Shown here piece by piece: positions 1 to 8,195 of a DNA stretch of 64,000 nucleotides. The DNA is from Rhodoplanes serenus (GTDB lineage Bacteria; Pseudomonadota; Alphaproteobacteria; Rhizobiales; Xanthobacteraceae): assembly GCA_945861855.1 (NCBI GenBank), contig CAMAWG010000003.1:19025-83024 (forward strand), read 5' to 3'. The position numbers were made by a program, and so were the translations under genes. Under the pieces are notes generated by a model. It did not search any database. It was given only the letters and a program-made list of their open reading frames with translations, and was not told the DNA's origin. Positions within the stretch are counted from its first letter, which is position 1. The number at the start of each line of letters is the position of its first letter.

Positions 1-2
1 TT

Positions 3-385
3 CCGGCGCGGATCGGTCTCGCCGACGTGAAGAACCATCTCGCCACGCCGCGGCTGCTCGAAGCCGTCGGCACCGACGTGTTCGCCTATCACGGCTACGT
101 CGAGATCATGCCGGGGCGCGAGTGGGTCAAGGCGACGCCGACGTTCAACGCCAGCCTGTGCGAGCGGCTCGGCGTGCCTCCGCTGGAGTTCACCGGCGAG
201 AGCGACGCGCTATTGCAGCCGTTCGACGCCCAGGGCCGCGAGTTCATGTCCTACATCGCCCAGCACGGCACGTTCTTCGACGTGCCGGCGAAGTTTCTGA
301 TCGGCGAGATGGTCGGCTCTATCCGAAGCTCTGCCGGCCGGGCGGCCTGCGCGGCGACATGGAAGCGGAAGGCACGAAGGGCTGA
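3..385 (+). CDS. Transglutaminase-like protein, 5'-truncated, apparent frameshift
   Basis: The reading frame is already open at the left edge and encodes the C-terminal part of a bacterial transglutaminase-like protein (seen as PARIGLADVKNHLATPRLLE and HGYVEI, the His/Asp half of the cysteine-protease-like fold). After GEMV (about base 312) the family-like continuation RLYPKLCRPGG is in the +2 frame and stops at 385, so one base seems to be missing near 312-314. Read without correction the frame runs to 518 with an unusual Arg-rich tail. The upstream catalytic Cys region lies outside the window. Family assignment is from recall; the frameshift could be a sequencing error. Confidence 0.65.
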   Translation, partial: GADRSRRREEPSRHAAAARSRRHRRVRLSRLRRDHAGARVGQGDADVQRQPVRAARRASAGVHRRERRAIAAVRRPGPRVHVLHRPARHVLRRAGEVSDRRDGRLYPKLCRPGGLRGDMEAEGTKG

Positions 386-407
386 GCGACAACCGCAGGG
401 TTGTGCG

Positions 408-584
408 TCAGGCTTTCCGGTCGACGATATGGCCGGTGCCGGGATTGGGCGGCGGGCGGTCCGTTTGGTCCGCCGGCGCCCGATCGCTGTCGGCCTCATC
501 GCTCCGGGCGGGCGGTGAATTCGCGCCCTGCCAGGCGGTCCCCCTGCGGGGCAAGATCCGCTGGACTCCGATGCTGGATGTCAT
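408..584 (-). CDS. Possible small hypothetical protein
   Basis: A 58-residue frame starting MTSSIGVQ and ending GTGHIVDRKA lies between the transglutaminase remnant and the patatin gene. It has no clear Shine-Dalgarno site and no recognised domain. The C-terminal half is hydrophilic and rich in Asp, Arg and Pro. This is the only candidate seen in the 386-661 gap, and it may be a chance frame. Confidence 0.2.
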   Translation of the reverse strand: MTSSIGVQRILPRRGTAWQGANSPPARSDEADSDRAPADQTDRPPPNPGTGHIVDRKA

Positions 585-661
585 GCGGCAATCTAGGCCG
601 CGATTTGCAAACGCCCTTTGCCAGGACAAAGCGCAATTCGATTCAAATGCCGCACAACGAA

Positions 662-1486
662 CTACGCGCCGAGAAGTTTCTCCAGCCGCTCCCTGACCTC
701 GGCCTTGACCGGATCGGCGGCGCGCAGGATCGCGCTCGCCTGCAGGAAGCCGAGCGCGCGGAACGAGCCGACCTTGGGCTGCACCAGCAGATCGGGCGCG
801 TCGTGGCGGAGCTTCTCGCTGATGATCGAGTTCGTCATCACCAGCACCGTCGCGTAGAGGCACTCCAGGGCGTTCGGCACTTCGCGCCGGCCGGCGGAGA
901 TCGGCCCCGAGATGTCGACCGCGACGATGACATCGGCAAGCCCGCGCAGATGCTCGAACGGCAGCGGATTGGTGGCGCCGCCGTCGACCAGTATCTGACC
1001 GTCGACCTCGACCGGGCGCATGATGGTCGGCAGCGAGATCGAGGCGGCGAGCGAGCGCCGCAAGGGGCCTTCCGAGAACACCACCTCGCACCGGCGATAG
1101 AGATCGGAGGCGATCACGGTCAGCGGCATCGACAGGCCGGAAAAATCCTCCGGCAGGCTGTCCGGCAGGAACTGCTCGCACAGAAGCTCGGCGTCGAGCC
1201 GCGTGGCGTCGCCCAAGCCTCCGCCGAACAGGTGCCGCAGCTTTCCGGCGCGAGAGCGCATCATGCGGCGCATCACGTCGGTGCGGTTGTGTGCGATGTG
1301 GATGGCGTAGCGCCGCATCTCACGGCCGGACATGCCGGCGGCATAGCCCGCGCCGATGATTGCGCCGATCGAAGTGCCGGCGATGGCGACGGGCCTCACG
1401 CCCATCTCGTCGAGCGCCTCGGCCACGACGATATGCGCAAGCCCGCGCGCCCCGCCGCCGCCGAGCGCAAGCGCCACCGTCTTCAT
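662..1486 (-). CDS. Patatin-like phospholipase family protein
   Basis: This 274-residue protein is a predicted lipid acyl hydrolase (serine-Asp dyad). The oxyanion motif LGGGGARG is at residues 8-15, the nucleophile motif GTSIG gives Ser39, and the DGG motif gives Asp168, so the catalytic set is complete. It resembles the short RssA/YchK type without extra domains or a signal peptide, so it is probably cytosolic or peripheral to the inner membrane. The start at 1486 is preferred over the longer track ORF because MKTVALALGGGG is the canonical N-terminus and its ATG overlaps the stop of the upstream phosphotransferase gene by 4 bases (ATGA). The physiological lipid substrate cannot be told. Confidence 0.9.
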   Translation of the reverse strand: MKTVALALGGGGARGLAHIVVAEALDEMGVRPVAIAGTSIGAIIGAGYAAGMSGREMRRYAIHIAHNRTDVMRRMMRSRAGKLRHLFGGGLGDATRLDAELLCEQFLPDSLPEDFSGLSMPLTVIASDLYRRCEVVFSEGPLRRSLAASISLPTIMRPVEVDGQILVDGGATNPLPFEHLRGLADVIVAVDISGPISAGRREVPNALECLYATVLVMTNSIISEKLRHDAPDLLVQPKVGSFRALGFLQASAILRAADPVKAEVRERLEKLLGA

Positions 1487-2577
1487 CTGGCGCCCGCTTC
1501 GCGCGCGAAGCGCCACGCGGTCTCCGCCAGCGGCCGCACCATCTGCCCCTTCGCCGCCGCGTGCTCGTTGGTCGCGGTGCCGTCGCGCACCCGGCCGGCG
1601 ATGCCTTGCAGGATCGCGGCGATGCGGAAGAAATTGTAGGCGAGATAGGTGGCCAGATGCGGCCGTGGGTCGAAGCCCGTGCGCGCGCGATACATCTCGA
1701 CGTAGTCCGCCAGCGAAGGAATGCCCAGCGCCTTGAGATCGAAGCCCACGAGCGAGCCGGTGCCGGCGCCGGTGTCGTCCGGCGGCATGTGCCACGCCAT
1801 CAGGTGGTAGCTGAAATCGGCCAGCGCATCGCCGAGCGTCGACAACTCCCAATCGAGCACCGCCAGCACCCGCGGCGAGTCCGTCTCGAAGATCATGTTG
1901 TCGAGCCGGTAGTCGCCGTGGACGAGGCGCACCGGGCCGGCCGGCGGGATGTGAGCCGGCAGCCATTCGATCAGCCGCTCCATCTCGTCGATGGCTTGCG
2001 TCTGCGAGGCGCGGTACTGCTTCGACCAGCGGTCGACCTGGCGGGCGACATAGTTCTCGCCGCGGCCGAAGTCGACGAGCCCAATCGCCGCCGGCTCGAA
2101 CGAATGCAGGCGGGCGAGCGTCGCCACCATCGCGTCATAGATCGAAGCGCGCTCACGCGGATTCGATCCCGGCATCTCGGGATTCCAGAACACGCGTCCC
2201 TCGACAAAGCCCATCACATAAAACGGCGTGCCGGTGACGCTCTCGTCGGCGCAGTAGAGCACCGGCTCTGCCACCGGAAAGCCCCGCGCCGCCAGCGCCT
2301 GGATCACGCGGAATTCGCGGTCGACCGCATGGGCGGACGGCAGGAGCTTTCCGGGGGGTTTCCTTCGCAGCACGTAGCTGCGCGACGGCGTTTCCAGCAG
2401 ATAGGTCGGATTGGACTGGCCGCCCTTGAACTGCCGGACCTGGAGCGGCCCGGCAAAGCCCGGCACCTCCCGCGCCAGATGGGCCTCCAGCCCCGCCGGA
2501 TCGAAGCGCAGCGGCTCGGCCACGTCCTTGGTCCCGGTAAACGCAACCTGGCGGTCGATCTTCTGCATGGCCCGCAA
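1483..2577 (-). CDS. APH-family phosphotransferase (ACAD10/11-like)
   Basis: A 364-residue aminoglycoside-phosphotransferase-fold kinase. The catalytic loop VHGDYRLDN (His220 to Asn227) and the metal-binding DWE (Asp242) are intact, as is an N-terminal GGQSNPTYLL nucleotide-binding strand. The length and motifs fit the ACAD10/ACAD11-like phosphotransferases, which in eukaryotes phosphorylate 4-hydroxy acyl-CoAs; bacterial relatives often sit with fatty-acid genes. The substrate here is not determined. It overlaps the patatin gene, so the two are probably co-transcribed. Translation may start at Met4 (2568) instead. Confidence 0.85.
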   Translation of the reverse strand: MRAMQKIDRQVAFTGTKDVAEPLRFDPAGLEAHLAREVPGFAGPLQVRQFKGGQSNPTYLLETPSRSYVLRRKPPGKLLPSAHAVDREFRVIQALAARGFPVAEPVLYCADESVTGTPFYVMGFVEGRVFWNPEMPGSNPRERASIYDAMVATLARLHSFEPAAIGLVDFGRGENYVARQVDRWSKQYRASQTQAIDEMERLIEWLPAHIPPAGPVRLVHGDYRLDNMIFETDSPRVLAVLDWELSTLGDALADFSYHLMAWHMPPDDTGAGTGSLVGFDLKALGIPSLADYVEMYRARTGFDPRPHLATYLAYNFFRIAAILQGIAGRVRDGTATNEHAAAKGQMVRPLAETAWRFAREAGAR

Positions 2578-2632
2578 CGTAGCATCGTCGCGGGCGGCGC
2601 GTTAAGCATGGAAAAACGGCGAGAGGAATAAG

Positions 2633-3091
2633 ATGAAACGATTGCCTGTGGCGGACGAGGATCGGCGTTCGGTCGGAGAATGGTTCCAGGTGTGGGGTGA
2701 CAGGGTTGCCGCGGTGAATTTCAAAGCGGTCCGCGATATGTTCACCGAGGACGCCATCGCCTTCGGCTCAAAGGTCGAGATGGTGACATCGCGCGAGGCG
2801 CTGGAGCGCGACCAGTGGCGCGCGATCTGGCCGAGCATCGAGGACTACCTCTACGACCTGTCAACGCTTGAAGTGGTGATGTCGCCCGACCGGCTGATGG
2901 CGATGGGCGCATCGATCTTCCGCTCGACCGGCATCCACAAGGACGGCTCGAAATTCGAGCGCAACGGGCGCGCCACCGTCATCCTGCAGCGCCCATCTAT
3001 AGGTGCGCCGTGGGTGTGCAACCATTCCCACGTCTCGCTCAAGCCCGGCACGCCGGGGATGTCCCACGGCCATCGGCCGGAACACGTCTAG
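2633..3091 (+). CDS. SnoaL-like/NTF2-fold protein
   Basis: A 152-residue protein with the pattern of the SnoaL/DUF4440 NTF2-like fold: an N-terminal helix (VGEWFQVWGDRVAAVNF), 'FTEDAIAFGS' after it, and a C-terminal sheet ending NGRATVILQR and WVCNHSHVSL. Members include small-molecule isomerases, hydratases and non-enzymatic binding proteins, so no reaction is assigned. A GAGGAA Shine-Dalgarno sits just before the ATG. It is divergent from the phosphotransferase gene, with about 55 bases between them. Confidence 0.7.
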   Translation: MKRLPVADEDRRSVGEWFQVWGDRVAAVNFKAVRDMFTEDAIAFGSKVEMVTSREALERDQWRAIWPSIEDYLYDLSTLEVVMSPDRLMAMGASIFRSTGIHKDGSKFERNGRATVILQRPSIGAPWVCNHSHVSLKPGTPGMSHGHRPEHV

Positions 3092-3141
3092 ACGCTCGGC
3101 GCCCGCCGCAACTCATTCCTTCCAAACCCTGGAGTCTCCCC

Positions 3142-4818
3142 GTGCCCGTGATGTCCGGTAAGCGCGCCTTCCTCGATCTGCTCAAGCAGGAGGGCGTCGG
3201 GATCGTGTTCGGCAATCCCGGCACCACCGAACTGCCGCTGATGGACGCCTTCGCGGTCGAGACCGACATCCGCTACATCCTCGGCCTGCAGGAAGCGGCC
3301 CTGATGGCGATGGCTGACGGCTATGCGCAGGCCTCCGGCAAGCTCACGGTGATCAACCTCCACGTCGCGCCCGGCCTCGGCAACGCCATGGGCATGCTCT
3401 ACGACGCGCAGATGGCGGGCTCGCCCATCCTGGTGACCGCCGGACAGCAGGACACCGAATATCTCATCGAGGAACCCATTCTCTCCGCCGACCTCGCGAC
3501 CTTGGCCAAGCCGTTCGTGAAATTCTCCGCGCAGGTCGAGCGGTTGGCCGACCTTCCAAAGCTGGTGCATCGCGCGGCGAAAACCGCGCTCGCCCCGCCG
3601 ACCGGGCCGGTGTTTCTCGCACTGCCCGGCGACATCCTCAAGAACGACGGCGATATCGACCTGCTGGAGCCGACCCGCGTCGCCCCGCGCATGCGCGGCG
3701 ATGCCGACGCGGTCCGCGATGCCGCGGATCTGCTGGCGAAAGCGCAGCGCCCGGTCATCATCGCCGGCGACGCCGTGGCGCAGAGCCGCGCGCACAAGGA
3801 GCTCGCCGCGCTGGCGGAGCTGATCGGCGCGCCGGTCTACACCGAGTTCGTGCCGAACACCGCGTCGTTCCCCTCCTCGCATCCGCTCTACCGCGGCTCG
3901 ATGACCCGCTCGCAGCAGGGCGTGCGCGAGGTGCTCGACAACCACGATCTTCTTTTCTCGGTCGGCGGCGACATGTTCACCTGGTCGCTGCCGTCGAAGA
4001 TCAAGCCGATGCCACCCGGCATGCCGCTCATCCATCTCGACACCGATCCCTGGCAGATCGGCAAGAGCTATCCGGCCCAGGTCGGCATCTTCGGCGACCC
4101 GAAGGCGACTCTGCCAGACATCACCGCGGCGATGCGCGAGCGCATGTCAGCCAGCGCCAGGAGCGCCGCAGTGACGCGGCTCAATTCCGCGACCGGCGCC
4201 ATCAAGGCCGAGCGCGAGGCATTCCGCGCCAAGGCACGCGCCATGGCCGGCAAGACGCCGGTGCAGCCGATGGCGCTGCTGGAAGCGATCGGCGCGATGC
4301 TGCCGAAGGACGCCGTGGTGATCGAGGAAATCCTGTCGTCGGCGCCGGGCGCCCGCTCGCTGATCAACAGCGACGACGAGCAGAGCTTCTTCGCGCTGCG
4401 CGGCGGCGGCATCGGCTGGGGCCTGCCGGCGGCGATCGGCGTCAAGCTCGCGCTGCCCGACCGGCCGGTGGTGGCGCTGATCGGCGACGGCAGCGCCATG
4501 TATACGATTCAGGCGCTCTGGACCGCCGCCCACTACAAGCTGCCGGTGATCTGGGTGATCTTCAACAACACCAGCTACCGCATCCTCAAGCAGCGCCTCG
4601 TCGCCATGCGCGGATTGGCCGAGCAGGCCGACAATTTCGTCGGTATGGAGCTGAACGATCCGGCGATCGACTTCGTCGGCCTCGCCCGCTCGCTCGGCAT
4701 CGAGGGACAGCGCGCGAAGACCGTGAAAGACACGACCGACCTGATCGCCAAGGCGCTCAAGGACAACACCGCGCTCTTGATCGACGTCGATATGGAACGG
4801 AACTACAAGCCGATGTGA
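3142..4818 (+). CDS. Thiamine pyrophosphate enzyme, benzoylformate decarboxylase-like
   Basis: A 558-residue TPP-dependent enzyme of the acetolactate synthase/benzoylformate decarboxylase superfamily, with the PYR, central and PP domains in order. The N-terminal GNPGTTELPL segment, the cofactor-activating Glu51 (LQEAAL) and the TPP/Mg motif GDGS...IFNN (about residues 448-475) are present. The NPGTTE segment resembles benzoylformate decarboxylases more than acetolactate synthases. The track ORF begins far upstream inside the previous gene; GGAG at 3131 with GTG at 3142 is the best start, with ATG 3151 as alternative. A 2-oxo-acid decarboxylase role is likely but the substrate is unknown. Confidence 0.82.
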   Translation: MPVMSGKRAFLDLLKQEGVGIVFGNPGTTELPLMDAFAVETDIRYILGLQEAALMAMADGYAQASGKLTVINLHVAPGLGNAMGMLYDAQMAGSPILVTAGQQDTEYLIEEPILSADLATLAKPFVKFSAQVERLADLPKLVHRAAKTALAPPTGPVFLALPGDILKNDGDIDLLEPTRVAPRMRGDADAVRDAADLLAKAQRPVIIAGDAVAQSRAHKELAALAELIGAPVYTEFVPNTASFPSSHPLYRGSMTRSQQGVREVLDNHDLLFSVGGDMFTWSLPSKIKPMPPGMPLIHLDTDPWQIGKSYPAQVGIFGDPKATLPDITAAMRERMSASARSAAVTRLNSATGAIKAEREAFRAKARAMAGKTPVQPMALLEAIGAMLPKDAVVIEEILSSAPGARSLINSDDEQSFFALRGGGIGWGLPAAIGVKLALPDRPVVALIGDGSAMYTIQALWTAAHYKLPVIWVIFNNTSYRILKQRLVAMRGLAEQADNFVGMELNDPAIDFVGLARSLGIEGQRAKTVKDTTDLIAKALKDNTALLIDVDMERNYKPM

Positions 4819-4823
4819 CGAGG

Positions 4824-5150
4824 CTATGCCGCGTCTTCCATCGTGAAGCCGACCTTCAGCGTCACCTGATAATGCTGGATCGCGCCATCGACGATGTGGC
4901 CGCTGGTTCGCACCACCTCGAACCAGCGCAGGTGCCGCAGCGTCCTGTGCGCGCGCGCCACTGCCGAGGTAATCGCGTCCTCGATGCTCTGCTCCGACGT
5001 GCCGACCAGCTCGATGACACGGTAGATGTGCTCGTCCGGGTTGACGACCTCGAGGTTCATCAGCGCCGCCTTGGCGGTGAAGTCGATGGCGCCGTCGCGG
5101 CCGGTCATGGCGCCGGGTTTCATCGACACGACTTTACGAGATCGTTTCAT
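4824..5150 (-). CDS. Dodecin family protein with N-terminal extension
   Basis: The C-terminal 70 residues (HIYRVIELVGTSEQSIEDAI, then LRWFEVVRTSGHIVDGAIQHYQVTLKVGF) are a clear dodecin, the small dodecameric flavin-binding protein thought to store or buffer FMN/riboflavin. The Trp that stacks on flavin (LRWFEV) is present. GGAGGA nine bases before the ATG at 5150 supports a 108-residue product with a basic extension (MKRSRKVVSMKPG) not found in ordinary dodecins; an internal Met (5060) would give a near-standard 78-residue form. The stop is 5 bases from that of the convergent TPP-enzyme gene. Confidence 0.85.
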   Translation of the reverse strand: MKRSRKVVSMKPGAMTGRDGAIDFTAKAALMNLEVVNPDEHIYRVIELVGTSEQSIEDAITSAVARAHRTLRHLRWFEVVRTSGHIVDGAIQHYQVTLKVGFTMEDAA

Positions 5151-5275
5151 GGGGCGGTCTCCTCCGGGTTGCTCCATGGCAACGACGAAGCAGGGGGAAT
5201 GGTTCGGGCCCGCGCGACAAATTGCGAGCATTGCCTCATAGAATGGCAGTGACGCGTCCCTTTGGGAGCCCGGGC

Positions 5276-6169
5276 ATGCCGCGCATCGCAGTTTTCACCA
5301 AGAACCGCACCAATCCGGCCTATGAGGCGGCGCGGCTGGGCGCCGACCGGACCGCAGCGCGGCTCGGCGCTTCGACCGTGCATTACGTCCCCAACGTGCC
5401 CGACAGCGTGCCGGAGCAGATCGCGCTGATCGCGCGGACCATTGCGGAGACTCCGGACGCGGCGGTCTTCGTGCCGGTGGACGAAACCGCGGTGAACGAC
5501 GCCATCCGAGGCTTCGACCTGGCCGGCATCCCGCTGTTCAACATCATCACCCGCACCACCGCGGGACGGCGCGTCACCTTCGTCGGCTCCGACGACCGGG
5601 CGCTGGCGAGGAACATCGCCCGCTATCTGTTCGGCAAGCTGTCGCGTCGCGCCACCATCATCATCCTCGAAGGCACGCCCGCCTCGGCGACCAGCCGAGA
5701 GCGTCTGCTGGGCTTTCAGGATGCGCTGGCCGAGCACCCCGGCATCAATGTGCGATGCTCGCTGCGCGGCGATTACCAGCGCGACGTCGCCCGCGACGTC
5801 TTCCTTCGCGCCAAAGGCCAATGGCCGGGCGTGGACGCGGTGCTGTGCGCCAACGACGTCATGGCGCTGGGGGTGCTGGATGCGCTCGATGCGAACCCGG
5901 GCGGCGGACCGCTGGTGACCGGCGTCAACGCCATCCCCGAGGCGGTCGCGGCGATCGCGGCGGGCCGGATGCTGGCCACCGCCGACTTCAACGCCATGAC
6001 GATGAGCGAGATCGCGACCGAGGCGGCGGTGCGGCACCTGCGCGGCGAGCCGATACCGCCTGAGATCATGCTCCCGGTTCAGGTGGTCCATGCCGGAAAC
6101 TGCGCGGCATGGAACGCGCCATTCGCAGCGCGCCCCTCGCCGGTGTGGGCCGACGTCGTCCGGACGTGA
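5276..6169 (+). CDS. Periplasmic-binding-fold (sugar-binding type) protein without signal peptide
   Basis: A 297-residue type-I periplasmic binding protein fold of the ribose/LacI kind: MPRIAVFTKNRTNPAYEAARLGADRTA, then VFVPVDETAVNDAI, a hinge region, and VDAVLCANDVMALGVLDAL. GGGAG at 5264 with ATG at 5276 puts the start directly at the first beta strand, so neither a signal peptide nor a DNA-binding domain is encoded. No ABC permease or ATPase lies nearby. It may be a cytosolic ligand binder or an exported-protein relative that lost its leader. The ligand is unknown. Confidence 0.7.
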   Translation: MPRIAVFTKNRTNPAYEAARLGADRTAARLGASTVHYVPNVPDSVPEQIALIARTIAETPDAAVFVPVDETAVNDAIRGFDLAGIPLFNIITRTTAGRRVTFVGSDDRALARNIARYLFGKLSRRATIIILEGTPASATSRERLLGFQDALAEHPGINVRCSLRGDYQRDVARDVFLRAKGQWPGVDAVLCANDVMALGVLDALDANPGGGPLVTGVNAIPEAVAAIAAGRMLATADFNAMTMSEIATEAAVRHLRGEPIPPEIMLPVQVVHAGNCAAWNAPFAARPSPVWADVVRT

Positions 6170-6173
6170 CGGG

Positions 6174-6647
6174 CTACGCCGCCAGCTTCCCGACCAGATC
6201 GCCGAGCTTGTCCAGGCTCTGCGACCAGCCAGCGTCCATGCCCGCCAGCATCTGCGGCGCGAGCGGATGAAAGCCCTTGGCGCTCGCCTTCACGATGAGC
6301 CGGGTGCGGGCGCCCTCGTCCTCGAATATTACCAGCGTGTCGGATTCCAGATACTTCGTGTCGTCGAGCCCCACGGCCAATGCCGTGAACCTGAGCCGCT
6401 CGGGCTTGACGACCTCGGTAAAGATGCCGGGCATCGGATAGACCGTGCCATCGGGCGCCTTCATGTGGATGAGCAGCTTGCCGCCCGCCCTCACGTCCAT
6501 CTCGCAGACCGGATTGGTGAAGTGCCGCGGCCCCCACCATTGCGCCACCTGCTTCGGCTCGGTCCACGCCGCCCACACCAGTGCGCGGGGCGCGTCGATG
6601 ACGCGCGTGAGCGTCACGTCGCGGGTCATGATGTCTGTTGTCGTCAT
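6174..6647 (-). CDS. SRPBCC family protein (AHSA1-like)
   Basis: A 157-residue START/Bet v1-like hydrophobic-pocket protein of the Activator of Hsp90 ATPase 1-like type. The family features RVIDAPRALVWAAWTEPKQVAQWWGP and RFTAL...TLVIFEDEG are present. Its ATG follows GGAG with good spacing. It is the last gene of the leftward ArsR-led cluster and its stop is 4 bases from the convergent binding-protein gene. Such proteins often occur in ArsR-SRPBCC modules. Ligand and role are unknown. Confidence 0.88.
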   Translation of the reverse strand: MTTTDIMTRDVTLTRVIDAPRALVWAAWTEPKQVAQWWGPRHFTNPVCEMDVRAGGKLLIHMKAPDGTVYPMPGIFTEVVKPERLRFTALAVGLDDTKYLESDTLVIFEDEGARTRLIVKASAKGFHPLAPQMLAGMDAGWSQSLDKLGDLVGKLAA

Positions 6648-6677
6648 GGCGAACTCCCGGCCAAGGATTTGTGGCGG

Positions 6678-7214
6678 CTACTTCTCGGCGACCGACTTGA
6701 GCGTCGCGAGGCCCTTCTCGAAATCGCCGCCGACCATCTTGTCCATGTTGAAGAACACATGGATGACCTTGGCCCAGTAAGGCGCATCGCCGCGCATCGA
6801 CCACGTCACCGTTGTCGAATCGCCCGCGGGCACGAGGGTGAACTCAACCTTGTTGTGCGCCGTCATCGGCCTCGTCATGTTCAGGTCGAGCGCGACCTTG
6901 GACTGGGCCGGCGCGTCGGTGATCAGCATGTTGCCCGCGCCGACGTTGCTGTCGCCCTCCCAGCCGTAGGTCGCACCCTTGCCGCTCGTAGTGGCCCCGT
7001 AGATGCGCTTCATGTCCGGGTCCTTGTTCTCGTAGGGCGACCACGCGGTCCAGGCCTTGAAGTCGTTGATCAGCGGAAAGATTTTTTCCGGCGGCGCCTT
7101 GATCGCGGCGCTGCGCTGCACGCGGAACTGGTCGGGCTTCATCGCCGCCAGGATCAGCACGACGGCGATGCCGGCCACAAGCACGCAGCCGATGATGGCG
7201 AAAATCTTGAGCAT
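6678..7214 (-). CDS. SRPBCC family protein with N-terminal membrane anchor
   Basis: A 178-residue polyketide-cyclase-like SRPBCC protein. Residues 4-24 (IFAIIGCVLVAGIAVVLILAA) form one hydrophobic helix, and the Bet v1-like domain follows (RSAAIKAPPEKIFPLINDFKAWTAWSPYE to FFNMDKMVGGDFEKGL). The anchor suggests that the ligand pocket faces the periplasm or lies on the membrane, unlike the two neighbouring soluble SRPBCC proteins. A GGAG Shine-Dalgarno precedes the ATG. It sits in the same leftward cluster as the ArsR regulator. Confidence 0.87.
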   Translation of the reverse strand: MLKIFAIIGCVLVAGIAVVLILAAMKPDQFRVQRSAAIKAPPEKIFPLINDFKAWTAWSPYENKDPDMKRIYGATTSGKGATYGWEGDSNVGAGNMLITDAPAQSKVALDLNMTRPMTAHNKVEFTLVPAGDSTTVTWSMRGDAPYWAKVIHVFFNMDKMVGGDFEKGLATLKSVAEK

Positions 7215-7232
7215 CGAACTCTCCGTTGGACG

Positions 7233-7592
7233 TCAGGCGTCGACAATGACCTTGAAGCCGCCATAGATCATGCGCTTGGCGTCGAACGGCATGTCCTTGC
7301 CCTGCATCATCTTCGCCAGGCGCGGGTCCTTCATCACCTTGGCCATGACCTTGTCGCGGTGCGCACGCGACTTGTAGACGATCCACGAGAACATCACGGT
7401 CTCGCCGCGCTTGAGCTTTACGCTGCGCGGAAACGAGGTCCACTTGCCGACCTTGACGTCGTCGGCGACGCTTTCGCGGAACTCCAGCGCGCCATGGTCC
7501 TTCCAGACCTTGGCGGCCTTCTTCGCCATGCTGCGATAGGCGTTCAGCTTCTTCTTCGGCACAGGCAGTACAAATCCATCGACGTAGACCAT
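7233..7592 (-). CDS. DUF1428 domain-containing protein
   Basis: A 119-residue protein beginning MVYVDGFVLPVPKKKLNAYRSMAKKA and ending MIYGGFKVIVDA, which is the DUF1428 (YbaA-like) signature. The fold is a dimeric ferredoxin-like alpha/beta barrel related to antibiotic-biosynthesis monooxygenase-like proteins. Its function is not established. GGAGG is six bases upstream of the ATG. DUF1428 genes are frequent companions of SRPBCC, VOC and ArsR genes in alphaproteobacteria, as here. Confidence 0.9.
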   Translation of the reverse strand: MVYVDGFVLPVPKKKLNAYRSMAKKAAKVWKDHGALEFRESVADDVKVGKWTSFPRSVKLKRGETVMFSWIVYKSRAHRDKVMAKVMKDPRLAKMMQGKDMPFDAKRMIYGGFKVIVDA

Positions 7593-7651
7593 TGCATCCT
7601 CCGTTCGGTTGTCAGTTTCCGGCCACCGCGGATCGGCGGCCGCTATTATCG

Positions 7652-8170
7652 TTAGCTCTTGGTTTTTGCCAGATAGGCTTCGAGTTGTTCCAAGGTGCCG
7701 CTCCAGCCACCCGTCATGCTGGCATGACCCTCGTCGAAGGTCTTCTGTTCCTCGGCGGTCGCATTGTGCGCCGACCAGCGGATGGTGAACTTGGTCTTAC
7801 CACCAGGCTGCTCCTCGAAGGTAAACACCGACAGCATCTCGATCGGCCAGGTCGGCGCCATCGGGTGGCGCGCGAGACCGCCCTTCTCGTCCGAGAACGA
7901 GTTGATGAACACGATCCTTTCCGGCGGCACGATCTCGCGATAGACTTGCCTGCCCCACATGATCGATCCGTCCGGCGTCTTCATGCCGTAGTGGAAGGTG
8001 CCGCCGGGACGGAAATCCATTTTCGGTTGCACGATGGTGACGCCCTTGGGGCCCCACCACTGCTGCATGCGCTCCGGCTCGGTGAAGCATTTCCAGACCA
8101 GATCGCGCGGCGCGTCGAGCACCCGCGAAATGACGAAGTCGGCACTGGCCGCGGTTTGAATTGAAGTCAT
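7652..8170 (-). CDS. SRPBCC family protein (AHSA1-like)
   Basis: A 172-residue AHSA1-like protein: SRVLDAPRDLVWKCFTEPERMQQWWGPKG at the start, GGTFHYGMKTPDG in the middle and HASMTGGWSGTLEQLEAYL at the C-terminus. It is a paralogue of the 6174-6647 product, sharing the VLDAPR..W..FTEP...QWWGP framework, and lacks a membrane segment. It is the third gene of the leftward ArsR-VOC-SRPBCC cluster. The ligand is unknown. Confidence 0.9.
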   Translation of the reverse strand: MTSIQTAASADFVISRVLDAPRDLVWKCFTEPERMQQWWGPKGVTIVQPKMDFRPGGTFHYGMKTPDGSIMWGRQVYREIVPPERIVFINSFSDEKGGLARHPMAPTWPIEMLSVFTFEEQPGGKTKFTIRWSAHNATAEEQKTFDEGHASMTGGWSGTLEQLEAYLAKTKS

Positions 8171-8195
8171 TTTGCTGTCTCGCTCCCTGTCCGGA

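Noticed and set aside
401-1639. Long plus-strand ORF of 412 residues
   Set aside because: It is antisense to the patatin and phosphotransferase genes, Arg/Ala-rich, and has no domain; a high-GC shadow.
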